A stretch of DNA of 42,767 nt from Imbroritus primus (GCA_000272025.2 AKCV02000001.1:1-42767); one strand, 5' to 3'. Positions 1-8,670 are shown, numbered from the stretch's first letter. Notes: a model not told the origin generated them from the sequence alone. A program made the numbers and translations.

Positions 1-505
1 GGTCTTCGTAGAACGCCGCCGCGTCCTGCGAGATCGGGTCGAGCGGCTTGCCCAGCGCGGCAAAGGCCGTGCCGTAGGTGGTGTGGGCGTGGCACATGGC
101 GACGATGTCGGGGTGCGCTTCATGCACCGCGGCGTGCAGGACGAAACCGGCGCGGTTGATGGCGTACTGGCCTTCGACGACCTTGCCTTCGTGATCCGCG
201 AGGATCAGGTTGGAGACCTTGACCTGCGAGAAGTGCACGCACATCGGGTTGGTCCAGTACAGATCCGGGAATTCCGGGTCGCGCACCGTCAGGTGGCCGG
301 CAAAGCCGTAGTCGAAGCCTTGCAGGGCAAAGGCGCGGCAGGCGGCGACCAGGCGTTCCTTGAGGTGCTGGCGGTGTTCAGCGTGGGTCGAGAAGGTGGG
401 CAGTTCCGGGTAGATCAGGCCTTCTTGTTCCGGCTGGTAGATCGACACCCGCTGTTTCGCAGTCTCCCCGCTCTGCTCAGGCGCGCGATTGATCGTCTCT
501 TGCAT
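1..505 (-). CDS. Class II aldolase/adducin family protein (5' part, cut by window edge)
   Basis: Reading the minus strand from an ATG at 505 gives an open frame of 168 codons that runs off the left edge. The start is preceded by AAAGGAATAACA, a good ribosome site. The protein shows the class II aldolase/adducin fold signature: an N-terminal helix region, then AGHLTVRDPE (about residues 70-79), and a metal-binding CHAHTTYGTAFA motif in which the two His residues would bind a divalent metal. The family includes fuculose- and ribulose-phosphate aldolases/epimerases and many uncharacterised dehydratase- or decarboxylase-like members; the substrate cannot be assigned. A LysR regulator gene lies directly upstream on the same strand, and a LysR-type box sits in the 200-bp gap. 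The C-terminal part, with the third metal His, is outside the window. Confidence 0.85.
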   Translation of the reverse strand, partial: MQETINRAPEQSGETAKQRVSIYQPEQEGLIYPELPTFSTHAEHRQHLKERLVAACRAFALQGFDYGFAGHLTVRDPEFPDLYWTNPMCVHFSQVKVSNLILADHEGKVVEGQYAINRAGFVLHAAVHEAHPDIVAMCHAHTTYGTAFAALGKPLDPISQDAAAFYED

Positions 506-549
506 TGTTATTCCTTTGTGGTCAACGGTGTTACCTTGCTGTGGGACGA

Positions 550-617
550 AAGATAGCCCGTCATGCAGGGTCGACCAATACCGTGGCCGCAATATGACTT
601 ATCACCACCCGCAATAA
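550..617 (-). promoter_or_regulatory. Candidate promoter and LysR box for the class II aldolase gene
   Basis: On the minus strand, TTGGTC (573-578) and TATCTT (550-555) are separated by 17 bp and could be -35 and -10 elements. Upstream, TTAT-N11-ATAA (599-617) is a perfect LysR-type T-N11-A box. Its centre is about 65 bp upstream of the start predicted from that -10, the usual recognition-site position for LysR activators. Both hexamers match the sigma-70 consensus only partly. Confidence 0.45.
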
Positions 618-705
618 ATGACGGCCCTGAAATGCTGGAATGAATGCCCCTGCCTCGCGTGCCGAAGCGCGATCAGACCACCGGGAAACAGCTCGGGGAA
701 ACGGC

Positions 706-1611
706 TCAGACAACCCAGGGCGGATTGCGGAAGACCTCGACGGTGTAGTCGACGAATGCCCGGATGCGCGGCACCAGTTGCCGTTCGCGCATATAGAGCA
801 CATGAATTGCCGTATCGTCCTGCGCCTGATAATCGGCCAGCAACGGCACTAGCGCTCCGCTACGGATGGCCGGCAGGGCCAGATGCTCCGCCAGTCGCAT
901 GATGCCGACACCTGCCATGCACAGTTGGAACAGCGTGGTGCCATCGGCGCTGTGGAAATTGCCCTCGACCGGCAGCTCCTGGCGCCGGTTGTTGATCATG
1001 AACGGCCAGCGGTTGAGATGATCGAGCGGGCCTTCCCAGCGCAGGCAGTTGTGCCGCGCCAGTCCTTGCGGCGTCACCGGCTGCCCGTGCTTTTCGATAT
1101 AGCGCGGCGAGGCCACCACGATACGCTGCAGATTGCACAGCTTGCGCGCCATCAGCGACGAATCCTGCAGACGGCCCATGCGGATCGCCACGTCGAAATT
1201 ATCCTGCAGCAGATTGGCCATGGCATCCGACAGGGACAGATGCACCGTGATCTTGGGATAGGCCACCATGAATGCCGGCAGGCTCGGCACGACCTGGTCC
1301 ATGCCGAAACCGAGCGGTGCCGTCACGCGCAGATCACCGGTTGGTTCCGGCGACTTGATCTGCGCCTCAGCCTGCTCGATCTCTTCCATGATGCGGTTGC
1401 TCGACACCAGAAACGATTCGCCCTCGCTCGTCAGCCGCTGCGTACGCGTCGAGCGGTGCAGCAGCTTGACGCCGAGGCGCCGCTCGAGGTTGGTCACCGC
1501 CTGGCTGACAAAGGGCTGGCTCACGCCGAGCAGGTGCGCCGCCGCAGTAAAGCCGCCGGTATCCACCACCGCCTTGAAGACGCGCATTTCCACCAGTCTG
1601 TCGTCCCGCAT
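706..1611 (-). CDS. LysR-family transcriptional regulator
   Basis: A 301-residue protein of normal LysR length. The N-terminal winged helix-turn-helix covers roughly residues 1-62 (MRVFKAVVDTGGFTAAA then LGVSQPFVSQAVTNLERRLG), followed by a linker helix and a periplasmic-binding-like effector domain (TGDLRVTAPLGFG to the C-terminus). I chose the ATG at 1611, preceded by GGGGCGGC, because it puts the HTH at the usual distance; an ATG at 1629 and a much longer frame to 1917 are alternatives without a better ribosome site. It reads towards the class II aldolase gene 200 bp downstream and is divergent from the FUSC exporter gene, so it may control either or both. The effector is unknown. Confidence 0.85.
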   Translation of the reverse strand: MRDDRLVEMRVFKAVVDTGGFTAAAHLLGVSQPFVSQAVTNLERRLGVKLLHRSTRTQRLTSEGESFLVSSNRIMEEIEQAEAQIKSPEPTGDLRVTAPLGFGMDQVVPSLPAFMVAYPKITVHLSLSDAMANLLQDNFDVAIRMGRLQDSSLMARKLCNLQRIVVASPRYIEKHGQPVTPQGLARHNCLRWEGPLDHLNRWPFMINNRRQELPVEGNFHSADGTTLFQLCMAGVGIMRLAEHLALPAIRSGALVPLLADYQAQDDTAIHVLYMRERQLVPRIRAFVDYTVEVFRNPPWVV

Positions 1612-1807
1612 GCCGCCCCGCCATGTCATATTGCCAACGTGTATTGTACTGGCCTGCCTGCGGGCATGTTCATGGAGCCATACCTGCGTCGCCTCGCAGG
1701 CTGACGAGCTGCGGACAGGGTCTCTTGATAAAATCGCGGATGGCCACGCACGACATCGATGACGCTGGCGGATCTCTTCATCATCACAACCGGGGAATGC
1801 TACCGTC

Positions 1808-2902
1808 ATGGCAGGCACACAGGCGTGGCACAGGCTGAAGTCACTGCTGCAGGCCGAACTGTCCCATCTGACCGCGATCCAGCCCAGTGACCGGGTCTGG
1901 CAGATGCCGCTGGCCACCGCCCTGGCGACAGGCCTGCCGCTACTGGCTGGAGCGTATTTCGACCACCTGAACTACGGCCTGGTGGCATCGCTTGGCGGCC
2001 TGGTGTTTCTCTATTTGCCCGGCACACCGCTGTATCACCGCATGGTTTCAGTCATGGCCTGCGCCTTCGGCATGGCGGCCTGCTATGCCCTTGGCATCAT
2101 GAGCCACTTCGTCCCTGCGCTGATGATGCCGGTGCTCGTCTTTGCGACGATTCTGGTCACGATGGTCTGCCGTTTCTACGCGCTCGGCCCGCCCGGCAGC
2201 CTGTTCTTCGTGATGGCGGCATCCATCGGCGCCTATTCCCCCATTCCGCTGGCGGCATTGCCGACCATGGTGGGACTCATCACCCTGGGCTGCCTGCAGG
2301 CGTGCCTGATTGCTTTTTGCTACAGCCTGCTGGTGCTTCGCAAGCGCCCGCCCAAGCCAGTCATGCCGCTGCCGCCGCCGACCTTCGATTTCGTGGTGTT
2401 CGATGCCGTAGTCATCGGCGCATTCGTCGGTATCTCGCTGGCCATCGCCCAGGCACTGCAGGTCGAAAAAGCCTACTGGGTGCCCGTGAGCTGCCTGGCG
2501 GTAATCCAGGGGAGCTCGCTGCGGGCCGTGTGGAACCGGCAGCTGCACCGTATCATCGGCACCAGCCTCGGCTTGCTCGTCGCCTGGGGACTGCTTCTGC
2601 TGCCGCTGGACAAATGGACCATCTCGCTGACCATGATGGCGCTCAGCTTCATCATCGAGCTCACGGTGGTCCGGCACTACGCCTTCGCGACGGCCTTCAT
2701 CACCCCGATGACCATTCTGCTCGCCGAAGCGGCCACGCTCGGCCACAGCTCTGCAGCGACGCTCATCCAGGCGCGCTTCTTCGATACCCTGCTGGGTTGC
2801 GTGGTGGGACTGATTGGCGGCATATGCCTGCACAATGCGCTTTTTCGCACCATCGTGGGCCGCTACCTGCGGCGCGTGATCCCGGCCGGGCGCATTTCCT
2901 AG
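1808..2902 (+). CDS. FUSC-family inner-membrane protein (aromatic acid exporter-like)
   Basis: A 364-residue, strongly hydrophobic protein with two clusters of transmembrane helices (roughly residues 35-175 and 200-345) separated by a short Pro-rich loop (KRPPKPVMPLPPP). The second cluster has the FUSC-like stretch VEKAYWVPVSCLAVIQGS followed by a basic segment that contains RIIGTSLG. This resembles the fusaric acid resistance/AaeB/YccS superfamily, which exports aromatic acids or has roles at the inner membrane. It is shorter than AaeB-type pumps (about 650 residues) because the large cytoplasmic domain is missing. The start follows GGGGAATGCTACCGTC. It is divergent from a LysR gene, an arrangement like aaeR/aaeXAB; the substrate is inference only. 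Confidence 0.75.
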   Translation: MAGTQAWHRLKSLLQAELSHLTAIQPSDRVWQMPLATALATGLPLLAGAYFDHLNYGLVASLGGLVFLYLPGTPLYHRMVSVMACAFGMAACYALGIMSHFVPALMMPVLVFATILVTMVCRFYALGPPGSLFFVMAASIGAYSPIPLAALPTMVGLITLGCLQACLIAFCYSLLVLRKRPPKPVMPLPPPTFDFVVFDAVVIGAFVGISLAIAQALQVEKAYWVPVSCLAVIQGSSLRAVWNRQLHRIIGTSLGLLVAWGLLLLPLDKWTISLTMMALSFIIELTVVRHYAFATAFITPMTILLAEAATLGHSSAATLIQARFFDTLLGCVVGLIGGICLHNALFRTIVGRYLRRVIPAGRIS

Positions 2903-2957
2903 GCTGCCACTGCGCCGCCCGCGATCCTGGAGATGTGTCCGGGAATGGGTCCCAGCC

Positions 2958-3842
2958 TCAGAGCCGTGCCTTCAATGCCTCGACAAGGGCTTCCGCCGCT
3001 GGCGACAACTGGGCATTCCAGCGCCGGATCAGCGAAATCGGATGGGTATAGCCGGCATCCGGCAACTTGCGCGTCTGCAATCCGAGTTCCTTGGCAAATC
3101 CCACGATGTACCCCGGCTGCACCGTCACACCCAGGCCAGCCTTGACGAGACCGAGCGCCGTCAGCACGGTACCGGACTGCAAGTTGGAAACGTAGTCGAG
3201 GCCTTTCTGCTGGTACACGCCGTCGACCGTGCGGCGCACGCCGAAATCGGTATGCAGCGAGACGTGGGGATACGGTGCCAGCTGCTCCCACGTCACGCGG
3301 CGCTTGCCGGCCAGCGGATGGTCTGCACTAAACACTGCATGCATATGCTCGTTATACAGCGGCTCGACCCGCAGCCTCGGATGCGACTGGGTCAGCGACA
3401 CCAGGCCGAAATCGGCCTTGCCATTGATGACATGCTCTATCGTCGCGTCGGTGGAACGTTCATGAAGTTCGATGCGCAGGCCGGGATGGCGGCTGTGCAG
3501 CGCACGCACCGGCTCGATCAGCAAGCCGTGCATCATCATCGGCGAGGCAGCCACGCTGATTTCGCCCACATCCAGGCTGGCGAGGCCGCGCAGGGTTCGC
3601 TCGGCAACCTCCATGGTGCCGAGGATTTCGCATGCGTAGCCGTACAGGTGATGACCCCACAGCGTCGGCTCCACCCTGCGCGTCGAACGCTCGAACAGGC
3701 GGCTGCCGACCTTGGTTTCCATCTCCTGGCACAACTTGCTGACGGCCGACTGGGTCATGTGCATGGCCTGTGCAGCCGCACTGAAACTGCGCAGTTCGTA
3801 CACGGCCCGAAAAACCCGGAATTCGCGGATGGTGAGGTTCAT
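2958..3842 (-). CDS. LysR-family transcriptional regulator of the Bug/CoA-transferase operon
   Basis: A 294-residue LysR regulator. The helix-turn-helix is clear (FRVFRAVYELRSFSAAA, MTQSAVSKLCQEME), and the effector domain runs from about residue 90 (VGEISVAASPMMMHGLL) to the end. The ATG at 3842 (MNLTIREF) fits family starts; a longer frame to 3896 would overlap the end of the preceding gene. The gene begins 50 bp after the enoyl-CoA hydratase stop on the same strand, so it is probably the last gene of the four-gene operon that starts at 6809 and may control that operon. It converges on the FUSC gene with 55 bp between stops and no obvious terminator. Confidence 0.85.
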   Translation of the reverse strand: MNLTIREFRVFRAVYELRSFSAAAQAMHMTQSAVSKLCQEMETKVGSRLFERSTRRVEPTLWGHHLYGYACEILGTMEVAERTLRGLASLDVGEISVAASPMMMHGLLIEPVRALHSRHPGLRIELHERSTDATIEHVINGKADFGLVSLTQSHPRLRVEPLYNEHMHAVFSADHPLAGKRRVTWEQLAPYPHVSLHTDFGVRRTVDGVYQQKGLDYVSNLQSGTVLTALGLVKAGLGVTVQPGYIVGFAKELGLQTRKLPDAGYTHPISLIRRWNAQLSPAAEALVEALKARL

Positions 3843-3892
3843 GCCGCCAATGATAACGGGTGTGCCGCCTCCCGGCAGGCGGCACGTACGGC

Positions 3893-4663
3893 TCATTTTT
3901 TCTTCTTGCGGTCGAAGAAGTGCTGCATGTAGTCCTGCGGTTCGCTGGTTTCATAGCTCGCGCCGAACATCGCGATGCTTTCCTTGAGACCGCGCTCGAT
4001 GTTGGGATCCTCCCAGGCACGCAGCAGCGCCTTCTGGGCACGTACGCCACGCGGACCGCATTCGAGGATCTCGCTCACGGTATGGGCAATTGCTGCATCG
4101 ATCGCATCCGGCTCTACCACCTCGTTCAGGAAGCCCCAGCGCAGCGCCTTGTCGGCATCGATGGCGGCGCCCGTGAGCAGGAGCCAGCGCGTATTGCCTT
4201 CGCCGATCAGGCGCGGCAACAGGTTGGCATGGATCACCGAGGGAATGCCGATACGCACTTCAGGCATGGCGAAATGCGAGGCCGTGGTGCCGATACGGAT
4301 ATCGCACGCGGCGGCAAACTCCAGCCCACCGCCCATGCACCAGCCGGCCAGCCGCGCGATGGTCGGCACGGGGAAATCGCGGATCGCCTCGCACAGGCCG
4401 CCAAGACGCGTGATGAAATCCACCGCGGTTTCCGGATTCAGCTTGGCGAGTTCGTAGATATCGGCGCCGCCGATGAAGGCCTTGTCACCGGATCCGCGTA
4501 CAACCAGCGCACGCACGCGCTCGTCACGCGCCAGGGCACGCAGCGCGCGCGTCAGCTCGACTACTGTGGGCGTATTCAGGATGTTCAGCGACGTACCGTT
4601 GCTGATCTGCAGCGTGGCGACGCCACGATCGTCGATCGTCAGGGTTGCATGTTCGAGTTGCAT
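3893..4663 (-). CDS. Enoyl-CoA hydratase/isomerase family protein
   Basis: A 256-residue crotonase-fold protein. The oxyanion-hole segment FIGGADIYEL (about residues 63-72) and the second segment GGGLEFAAACDIRI are present. Both glutamates used for hydration in classical enoyl-CoA hydratases have counterparts, in GGGLE and in AMPEVRIGI. After that the usual GGTQRL is replaced by SVIHANLL, so it belongs to a divergent subgroup and the acyl-CoA is unknown. The C-terminus ends in a lysine run (RKKKK). The ATG at 4663 has AGGAA eight bases upstream; a TTG at 4681 is possible but less likely. It lies 14 bp after the CoA-transferase stop and presumably hydrates or isomerises the acyl-CoA made by that enzyme. 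Confidence 0.85.
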   Translation of the reverse strand: MQLEHATLTIDDRGVATLQISNGTSLNILNTPTVVELTRALRALARDERVRALVVRGSGDKAFIGGADIYELAKLNPETAVDFITRLGGLCEAIRDFPVPTIARLAGWCMGGGLEFAAACDIRIGTTASHFAMPEVRIGIPSVIHANLLPRLIGEGNTRWLLLTGAAIDADKALRWGFLNEVVEPDAIDAAIAHTVSEILECGPRGVRAQKALLRAWEDPNIERGLKESIAMFGASYETSEPQDYMQHFFDRKKKK

Positions 4664-4677
4664 GACCAGGATTCCTA

Positions 4678-5850
4678 TCAAGTCAATTCAGGGAATGTGC
4701 CGACCGCATGCGGGCCGAGGACTGGCGACGGCGCAACCTCGGCAGTGTGTGCCGATGGGGCGCGAAAGCGCGGTGCGATGCGGCGCAAGGTATGGCCGCT
4801 CTGCTGCTTGGCGGTATCGAAAAAGCCGATAGCCTGCAGTTGCGGATCATCGAGCAGGTCTTCGACGCGGTTGACCGGGCAGCACGGAATGTCAGCGGCT
4901 TCCAGCAATGCCAGCCACGCCGCGCTGGTACGCGTGACCAGCAGTTCGGACAGGTAGCCGTAGATCGCGTCATAGTTGTCGGCGCGTGCGGCCGCGGTCT
5001 GGAAACGCGGATCGGCCTCGAATACGTCCATCGCGTCGATGGCAGCGAAGAAGCTGCGCCAGTGCTTGTCGTTGTACACCACCACGGCGATGTAGCCATC
5101 CTGCGTACGGTACGGCTTGCGGTGCGGGGTGATCAGGCGGCTGTAGCACATCGGACCAGCAGGTGGCTCGAACGTGGCGCCGCCGAGATGATCGGCCAGC
5201 ACGAAAGCGGCCAGCGTCTCAAACATCGACACCTGCACGTAGTCGCCCTGCCCCGTCGCCTGGCGGCGATACAGCGCGGCCAGCGTGGCGTGCGCGGCCG
5301 TCAGGCCGGTGACACGGTCCGCCACCAGCGTGGGCACATAGCTCGGCGCGCCGCCGGTCTGGCGTGCGAACAGTTCGGCAAGGCCGGTCTGTGCCTGGAT
5401 GATGTCGTCGAACGCCGCGCGTCCGGCATATGGACCGTCCTCGGCATACCCGCTTAGCTCCACGTACACCACCGACGGGTGCAGCGCCCGGATGGCCGGC
5501 TCATCAAGTCCTAGGCGGCGCATTGCCTGCGGACGGATGTTGTGGATAAACACATCGAATTCCGGCAGCATGCGCAGCAAGAGGTCACGGTCCGCGGACT
5601 GCTTGAGGTCAAGCACCAGAGACTGCTTTCCCTCGTTTGCATGCAGGAACATGGCGCCCATGCCGGGTTCGATCTTGGCGCCGGCATGGCGCATCACGTC
5701 GCCTTCCGGCGCTTCGATCTTCACGACCTCTGCGCCGTAGTCGGCCAGCAGCTGCGTGCACGCCGGCCCCATGATGACCGAACTCAGGTCCAGGACCCGG
5801 CCCCCGGCCAACGGCCGGGCGGTGGCGGCGGATGTGGCAGATGCGGTCAT
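4678..5850 (-). CDS. CaiB/BaiF family (class III) CoA-transferase
   Basis: A 390-residue class III CoA-transferase. The N-terminal half has RVLDLSSVIMGPACTQLLADYGAEVVKIEAPEGD-type sequence, and AAFDDIIQAQTG carries the Asp that forms the covalent acyl intermediate in this family. The length matches the family (about 380-430). These enzymes move CoA between carboxylic acids in the cytoplasm to activate the growth substrate. The ATG overlaps the stop of the upstream Bug receptor gene by 4 bp, indicating translational coupling, and the hydratase follows by 14 bp. Together they suggest uptake of an organic acid, its activation to a CoA thioester and hydration. The acid cannot be named from sequence. 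Confidence 0.9.
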   Translation of the reverse strand: MTASATSAATARPLAGGRVLDLSSVIMGPACTQLLADYGAEVVKIEAPEGDVMRHAGAKIEPGMGAMFLHANEGKQSLVLDLKQSADRDLLLRMLPEFDVFIHNIRPQAMRRLGLDEPAIRALHPSVVYVELSGYAEDGPYAGRAAFDDIIQAQTGLAELFARQTGGAPSYVPTLVADRVTGLTAAHATLAALYRRQATGQGDYVQVSMFETLAAFVLADHLGGATFEPPAGPMCYSRLITPHRKPYRTQDGYIAVVVYNDKHWRSFFAAIDAMDVFEADPRFQTAAARADNYDAIYGYLSELLVTRTSAAWLALLEAADIPCCPVNRVEDLLDDPQLQAIGFFDTAKQQSGHTLRRIAPRFRAPSAHTAEVAPSPVLGPHAVGTFPELT

Positions 5851-6809
5851 TGCTTCTCGACGCCCGCCTTGGCGGCACGCGCTTCCCAGATGCCGCGCTG
5901 GGCGACCGTGAAGGCGGCGTGTTCCTTGACGCTGTTCGGCGCGGCCACCATGCCCATGCGCGTCAGCTTGTCAACGACGGCCGGGCGCTGCAGCACGGCG
6001 TTGATTTCCTTGTTCCAGCGCTCGACGATGGCGGGCGGGGTGCCGGCCGGCGCCGCGAGACCAACCCACACCACAAGATCGAATTCCTTCAGGCCGACTT
6101 CAGCCATGGTCGGCACGCCCGGCAGTTCGGCCAGGCGTTTGGGGCTGGCCACGGCCAGGCCATTGAGGCGCTTGCCCTGCAGGAACGACGTCACCACCGA
6201 GGCATCGGCCAGCAGGTAGTCGATCTGGCTGCCCATCAGGTCGGTGACGGCCGGCGGCTGGCTCTTGTAGGGGATGCCGTCGGACGGCACGTCAGCGACG
6301 GCACTGAAGGTCGCGCCGGCGATCTGCGCCGAACCGCTGCCATAGCCATAACGCAGCGGCGATTTCTTGGCCTGCGCAGACATTTCCTTGATGGTCTTGA
6401 ACGGCGCATCCGGACGGCTCACCAGCACCATCGGAATCGTCACGATACGGGAGACATGCACGAAATCCTTGATTGGATCGTAGCCGGGGCTCTTGAACAG
6501 TGCGCCGATGCCCGAGTGCGTCGAGCTGCTGGTCAGCAGCAGCGTGTAGCCGTCCGCCGCCGAACGCGCCGCAGCCTGCACGCCGATGATGCCATTCGCA
6601 CCCGCGCGGTTGTCGACCACGATCACACCCAGCTTGTCGCGCAGTTCATCGCTGAGCACACGGGCGATGGTGTCGGAGGCACTACCCGCGCCGAACGGCA
6701 CGATGATCTTGACGGGCTTGTCGGGATACGTGCCGGCTTGTGCAAAGACGGACTGGGACAGGGCCGCGACGGCGGCAAGGGTTGCAACGAGGACATGCTT
6801 GAGTTTCAC
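5847..6809 (-). CDS. Bug-type tripartite tricarboxylate transporter substrate-binding protein
   Basis: A 320-residue periplasmic binding protein with a clear signal peptide (MKLKHVLVATLAAVAALSQS, cleavage near VFA-QAG). Bug-family hallmarks are YPDKPVKIIVPFGAGSASDTIAR, VDNRAGANGIIG and DGYTLLLTSS. The start is a GTG at 6809 with a strong AGGAGA site four bases upstream. No TctA/TctB-like membrane genes are next to it, which is common for the many orphan Bug receptors of Bordetella relatives. It is the first gene of an operon with a CoA-transferase, a hydratase and a LysR gene, so its ligand is probably the acid that those enzymes process. Confidence 0.92.
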   Translation of the reverse strand: MKLKHVLVATLAAVAALSQSVFAQAGTYPDKPVKIIVPFGAGSASDTIARVLSDELRDKLGVIVVDNRAGANGIIGVQAAARSAADGYTLLLTSSSTHSGIGALFKSPGYDPIKDFVHVSRIVTIPMVLVSRPDAPFKTIKEMSAQAKKSPLRYGYGSGSAQIAGATFSAVADVPSDGIPYKSQPPAVTDLMGSQIDYLLADASVVTSFLQGKRLNGLAVASPKRLAELPGVPTMAEVGLKEFDLVVWVGLAAPAGTPPAIVERWNKEINAVLQRPAVVDKLTRMGMVAAPNSVKEHAAFTVAQRGIWEARAAKAGVEKQ

Positions 6810-6835
6810 GATTGTCTCCTGAAATGGATGCAGCC

Positions 6836-6916
6836 ATGCTAGCGGCCCCCTCTGATCACAACAAACGAATAATTCTCATGCATTTATGCATTTATGGAAT
6901 AAATAAGCCATTCCAT
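6836..6916 (-). promoter_or_regulatory. Candidate promoter with two inverted repeats upstream of the Bug/CoA-transferase operon
   Basis: On the minus strand TTGTTG (6859-6864) and TAGCAT (6836-6841) lie 17 bp apart. Upstream are two perfect inverted repeats: ATGCA-N4-TGCAT (6878-6891) and ATGGAAT-N9-ATTCCAT (6894-6916). They fall about 55 and 76 bp upstream of the predicted start, consistent with activator sites, possibly for the LysR protein of the operon. The second repeat is also within 40 bp of the divergent CYTH gene start. Confidence 0.35.
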
Positions 6917-6954
6917 TGGCGCTAGAATGTGCGCTTTCGAACCTGGGAATCACC

Positions 6955-7485
6955 ATGGCACGCAATATCGAGATCAAGGCCCGCATCGTTTCTGTCGAGG
7001 CCCTGCGTCCGCTTGCGGCCGCAGTGGCCGATAGCGGGCCCGAGTCCATCGACCAGGACGATACCTTTTTCGCCTGTCCCCAGGGCCGGCTCAAGCTTCG
7101 GGTATTCGCGAACGGCATGGGAGAACTGATTTTCTATCAGCGCGCCGACACTGCCGGGCCCAAGGCATCGTTCTACCTGCGGACGCCCGTACCGGATCCC
7201 GATGGGCTCCGGGAAACGCTGTCCCATGCCTATGGCGTAACGGGCCGTGTCAGGAAGCAGCGCATCCTGTTCCTGGCCGGGCGCACGCGCATCCATCTCG
7301 ACCGCGTCGCGGACCTTGGTGATTTCGCCGAGCTGGAAGTGGTACTGTCCGATGAGGAGGACACCGCCTCCGGCATCGCGGAAGCGCACGCACTGATACA
7401 CCGCCTCGGCATTGCCGAAGATGCGTTGATCGAAACGGCCTATGTCGACCTGCTCGCCGGCTTGACCGCCCCGACAGACGCCTAG
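6955..7485 (+). CDS. CYTH domain protein (class IV adenylate cyclase / thiamine triphosphatase-like)
   Basis: A 176-residue single-domain protein starting MARNIEIKAR, the N-terminal strand of CYTH proteins. This superfamily forms a tunnel barrel that binds triphosphates and divalent metal; members hydrolyse inorganic triphosphate or thiamine triphosphate or, in a few cases, make cAMP. The first Glu of the usual ExExK motif is Asn here (NIEIK), a form I recall from other proteobacterial members. Further charged strands (GRLKLRVF, KQRILFL, RIHLDRV, FAELEVVL) fit the barrel. The ATG at 6955 follows GGGAATCACC. It is divergent from the Bug operon and alone on its strand until the IclR gene 118 bp on. 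The specific activity is not assignable. Confidence 0.8.
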   Translation: MARNIEIKARIVSVEALRPLAAAVADSGPESIDQDDTFFACPQGRLKLRVFANGMGELIFYQRADTAGPKASFYLRTPVPDPDGLRETLSHAYGVTGRVRKQRILFLAGRTRIHLDRVADLGDFAELEVVLSDEEDTASGIAEAHALIHRLGIAEDALIETAYVDLLAGLTAPTDA

Positions 7486-7603
7486 GCGTCCAGAGTCACC
7501 CGAATAGGCCGGGGAAAGCGTGCCGGTTATACTCCACCGCATCCAATGCCATATTCCCGAGACAACGCGAAGGCCCGCCTTCGCCAGACACCAGCAGGCC
7601 GGC

Positions 7604-8491
7604 ATGCCGATGACACAGACCACGACCCGCGCGCTTTCCATGCCGCCGACTGGCGGCCCATCCAGTGACGAGGCCACTGCGCCCGCCACCCTGCCCATCA
7701 CGCCCATTCCGGCCCCGCTGCTCGCCCCGGGCATGGATGGCACGCATGCCACGGCTACGGCATCCGAGCGCAGCCTGAGCATCCTGCGTGCTGTCGCGGC
7801 AGCCGGCCGTGCCGTCTCGCTGGCCGAGCTGTCGGCCACGCTCGACCTGCCCAAAGCAACCGTCCACCGCATCTGCGGGGCGCTCATGGAATCCGGATTC
7901 CTCGCGCGCGACCTCGACGAACGCAGCTTCGCCGTCGGCCCGGCCTTGCGCGCGCTGGCGCTCGATACCCTGAACCACGACAGCACGCGCGGCCTGCGGC
8001 ACGAGGTATTGACGGCCCTGGTCGCGCAGATCGGTGAAACCTGCAACTTCACGACGCTCGACCGTGCCGGCGTACTCTATCTGGACCGCGTGGAAGCGCC
8101 GTGGCCATGGCGGCTGACGCTCGAAGTCGGCACGCACGTGCCCCTGCACTGCACGGCCAGCGGCAAGCTATTCCTGGCCCTGATGCCGCCAGCCGAGCGC
8201 GAGGCCATGCTGGCGCAACTGCCGCTGACCCGCCTGACGCATGCCACGCGGGTGACGGTGGAGGCCTTTCGGGCGGAGTGCGAACGCATCGTCCAAACCG
8301 GCTACTCCATCGATGAGGAAGAGTTTGTGCAAGGTCTGACTGCAATCGCAGTCCCGGTACTCGACACGCACGGCCGCGTGCGCGCGGCACTCGCAACCCA
8401 TGCGCCGTCAAGCCGCATGGACCGCGAAAGCGCAATTGCCAAGCTCCCCGCCCTGCGGCAAGCCGCCGAGAGCATGCGCAGCCTGCTCTGA
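7604..8491 (+). CDS. IclR-family transcriptional regulator
   Basis: About 295 residues. The N-terminal winged HTH (ASERSLSILRAVAAAGRAVSLAELSATLDLPKATVHRICGAL in pieces, about residues 52-95) is followed by the IclR effector domain with ETCNFTTLDRAGVLYLDRVEA, HCTASGKLFLAL and EEEFVQGLTAIAVPV, the usual ligand-pocket segments. The HTH is preceded by an unusually long Pro/Ala/Thr-rich tail of about 50 residues, so the true start may be internal; candidates are ATG at 7604, 7610 and 7730 and GTG at 7520, none with a strong ribosome site. The Bug/sulfatase pair lies 620 bp downstream on the same strand, with a 19-bp palindrome in the gap, so regulation of that pair is likely. Confidence 0.85.
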   Translation: MPMTQTTTRALSMPPTGGPSSDEATAPATLPITPIPAPLLAPGMDGTHATATASERSLSILRAVAAAGRAVSLAELSATLDLPKATVHRICGALMESGFLARDLDERSFAVGPALRALALDTLNHDSTRGLRHEVLTALVAQIGETCNFTTLDRAGVLYLDRVEAPWPWRLTLEVGTHVPLHCTASGKLFLALMPPAEREAMLAQLPLTRLTHATRVTVEAFRAECERIVQTGYSIDEEEFVQGLTAIAVPVLDTHGRVRAALATHAPSSRMDRESAIAKLPALRQAAESMRSLL

Positions 8492-8670
8492 CGCTCGCAC
8501 GGACCGCACACGCTGCCGACGACGGGTGATGCCACTGCGTAGCGTCGTCCACCTCTCCTGACGCTGCCTGGCGCATCCCGTTCCACACCAGACGCCAACC
8601 ACACACGCCGCTACCTTTCCCAGCCAGCATCCGCGCTGATCCTGCCCCTCCGAACCTCGGACTTCGGTCC

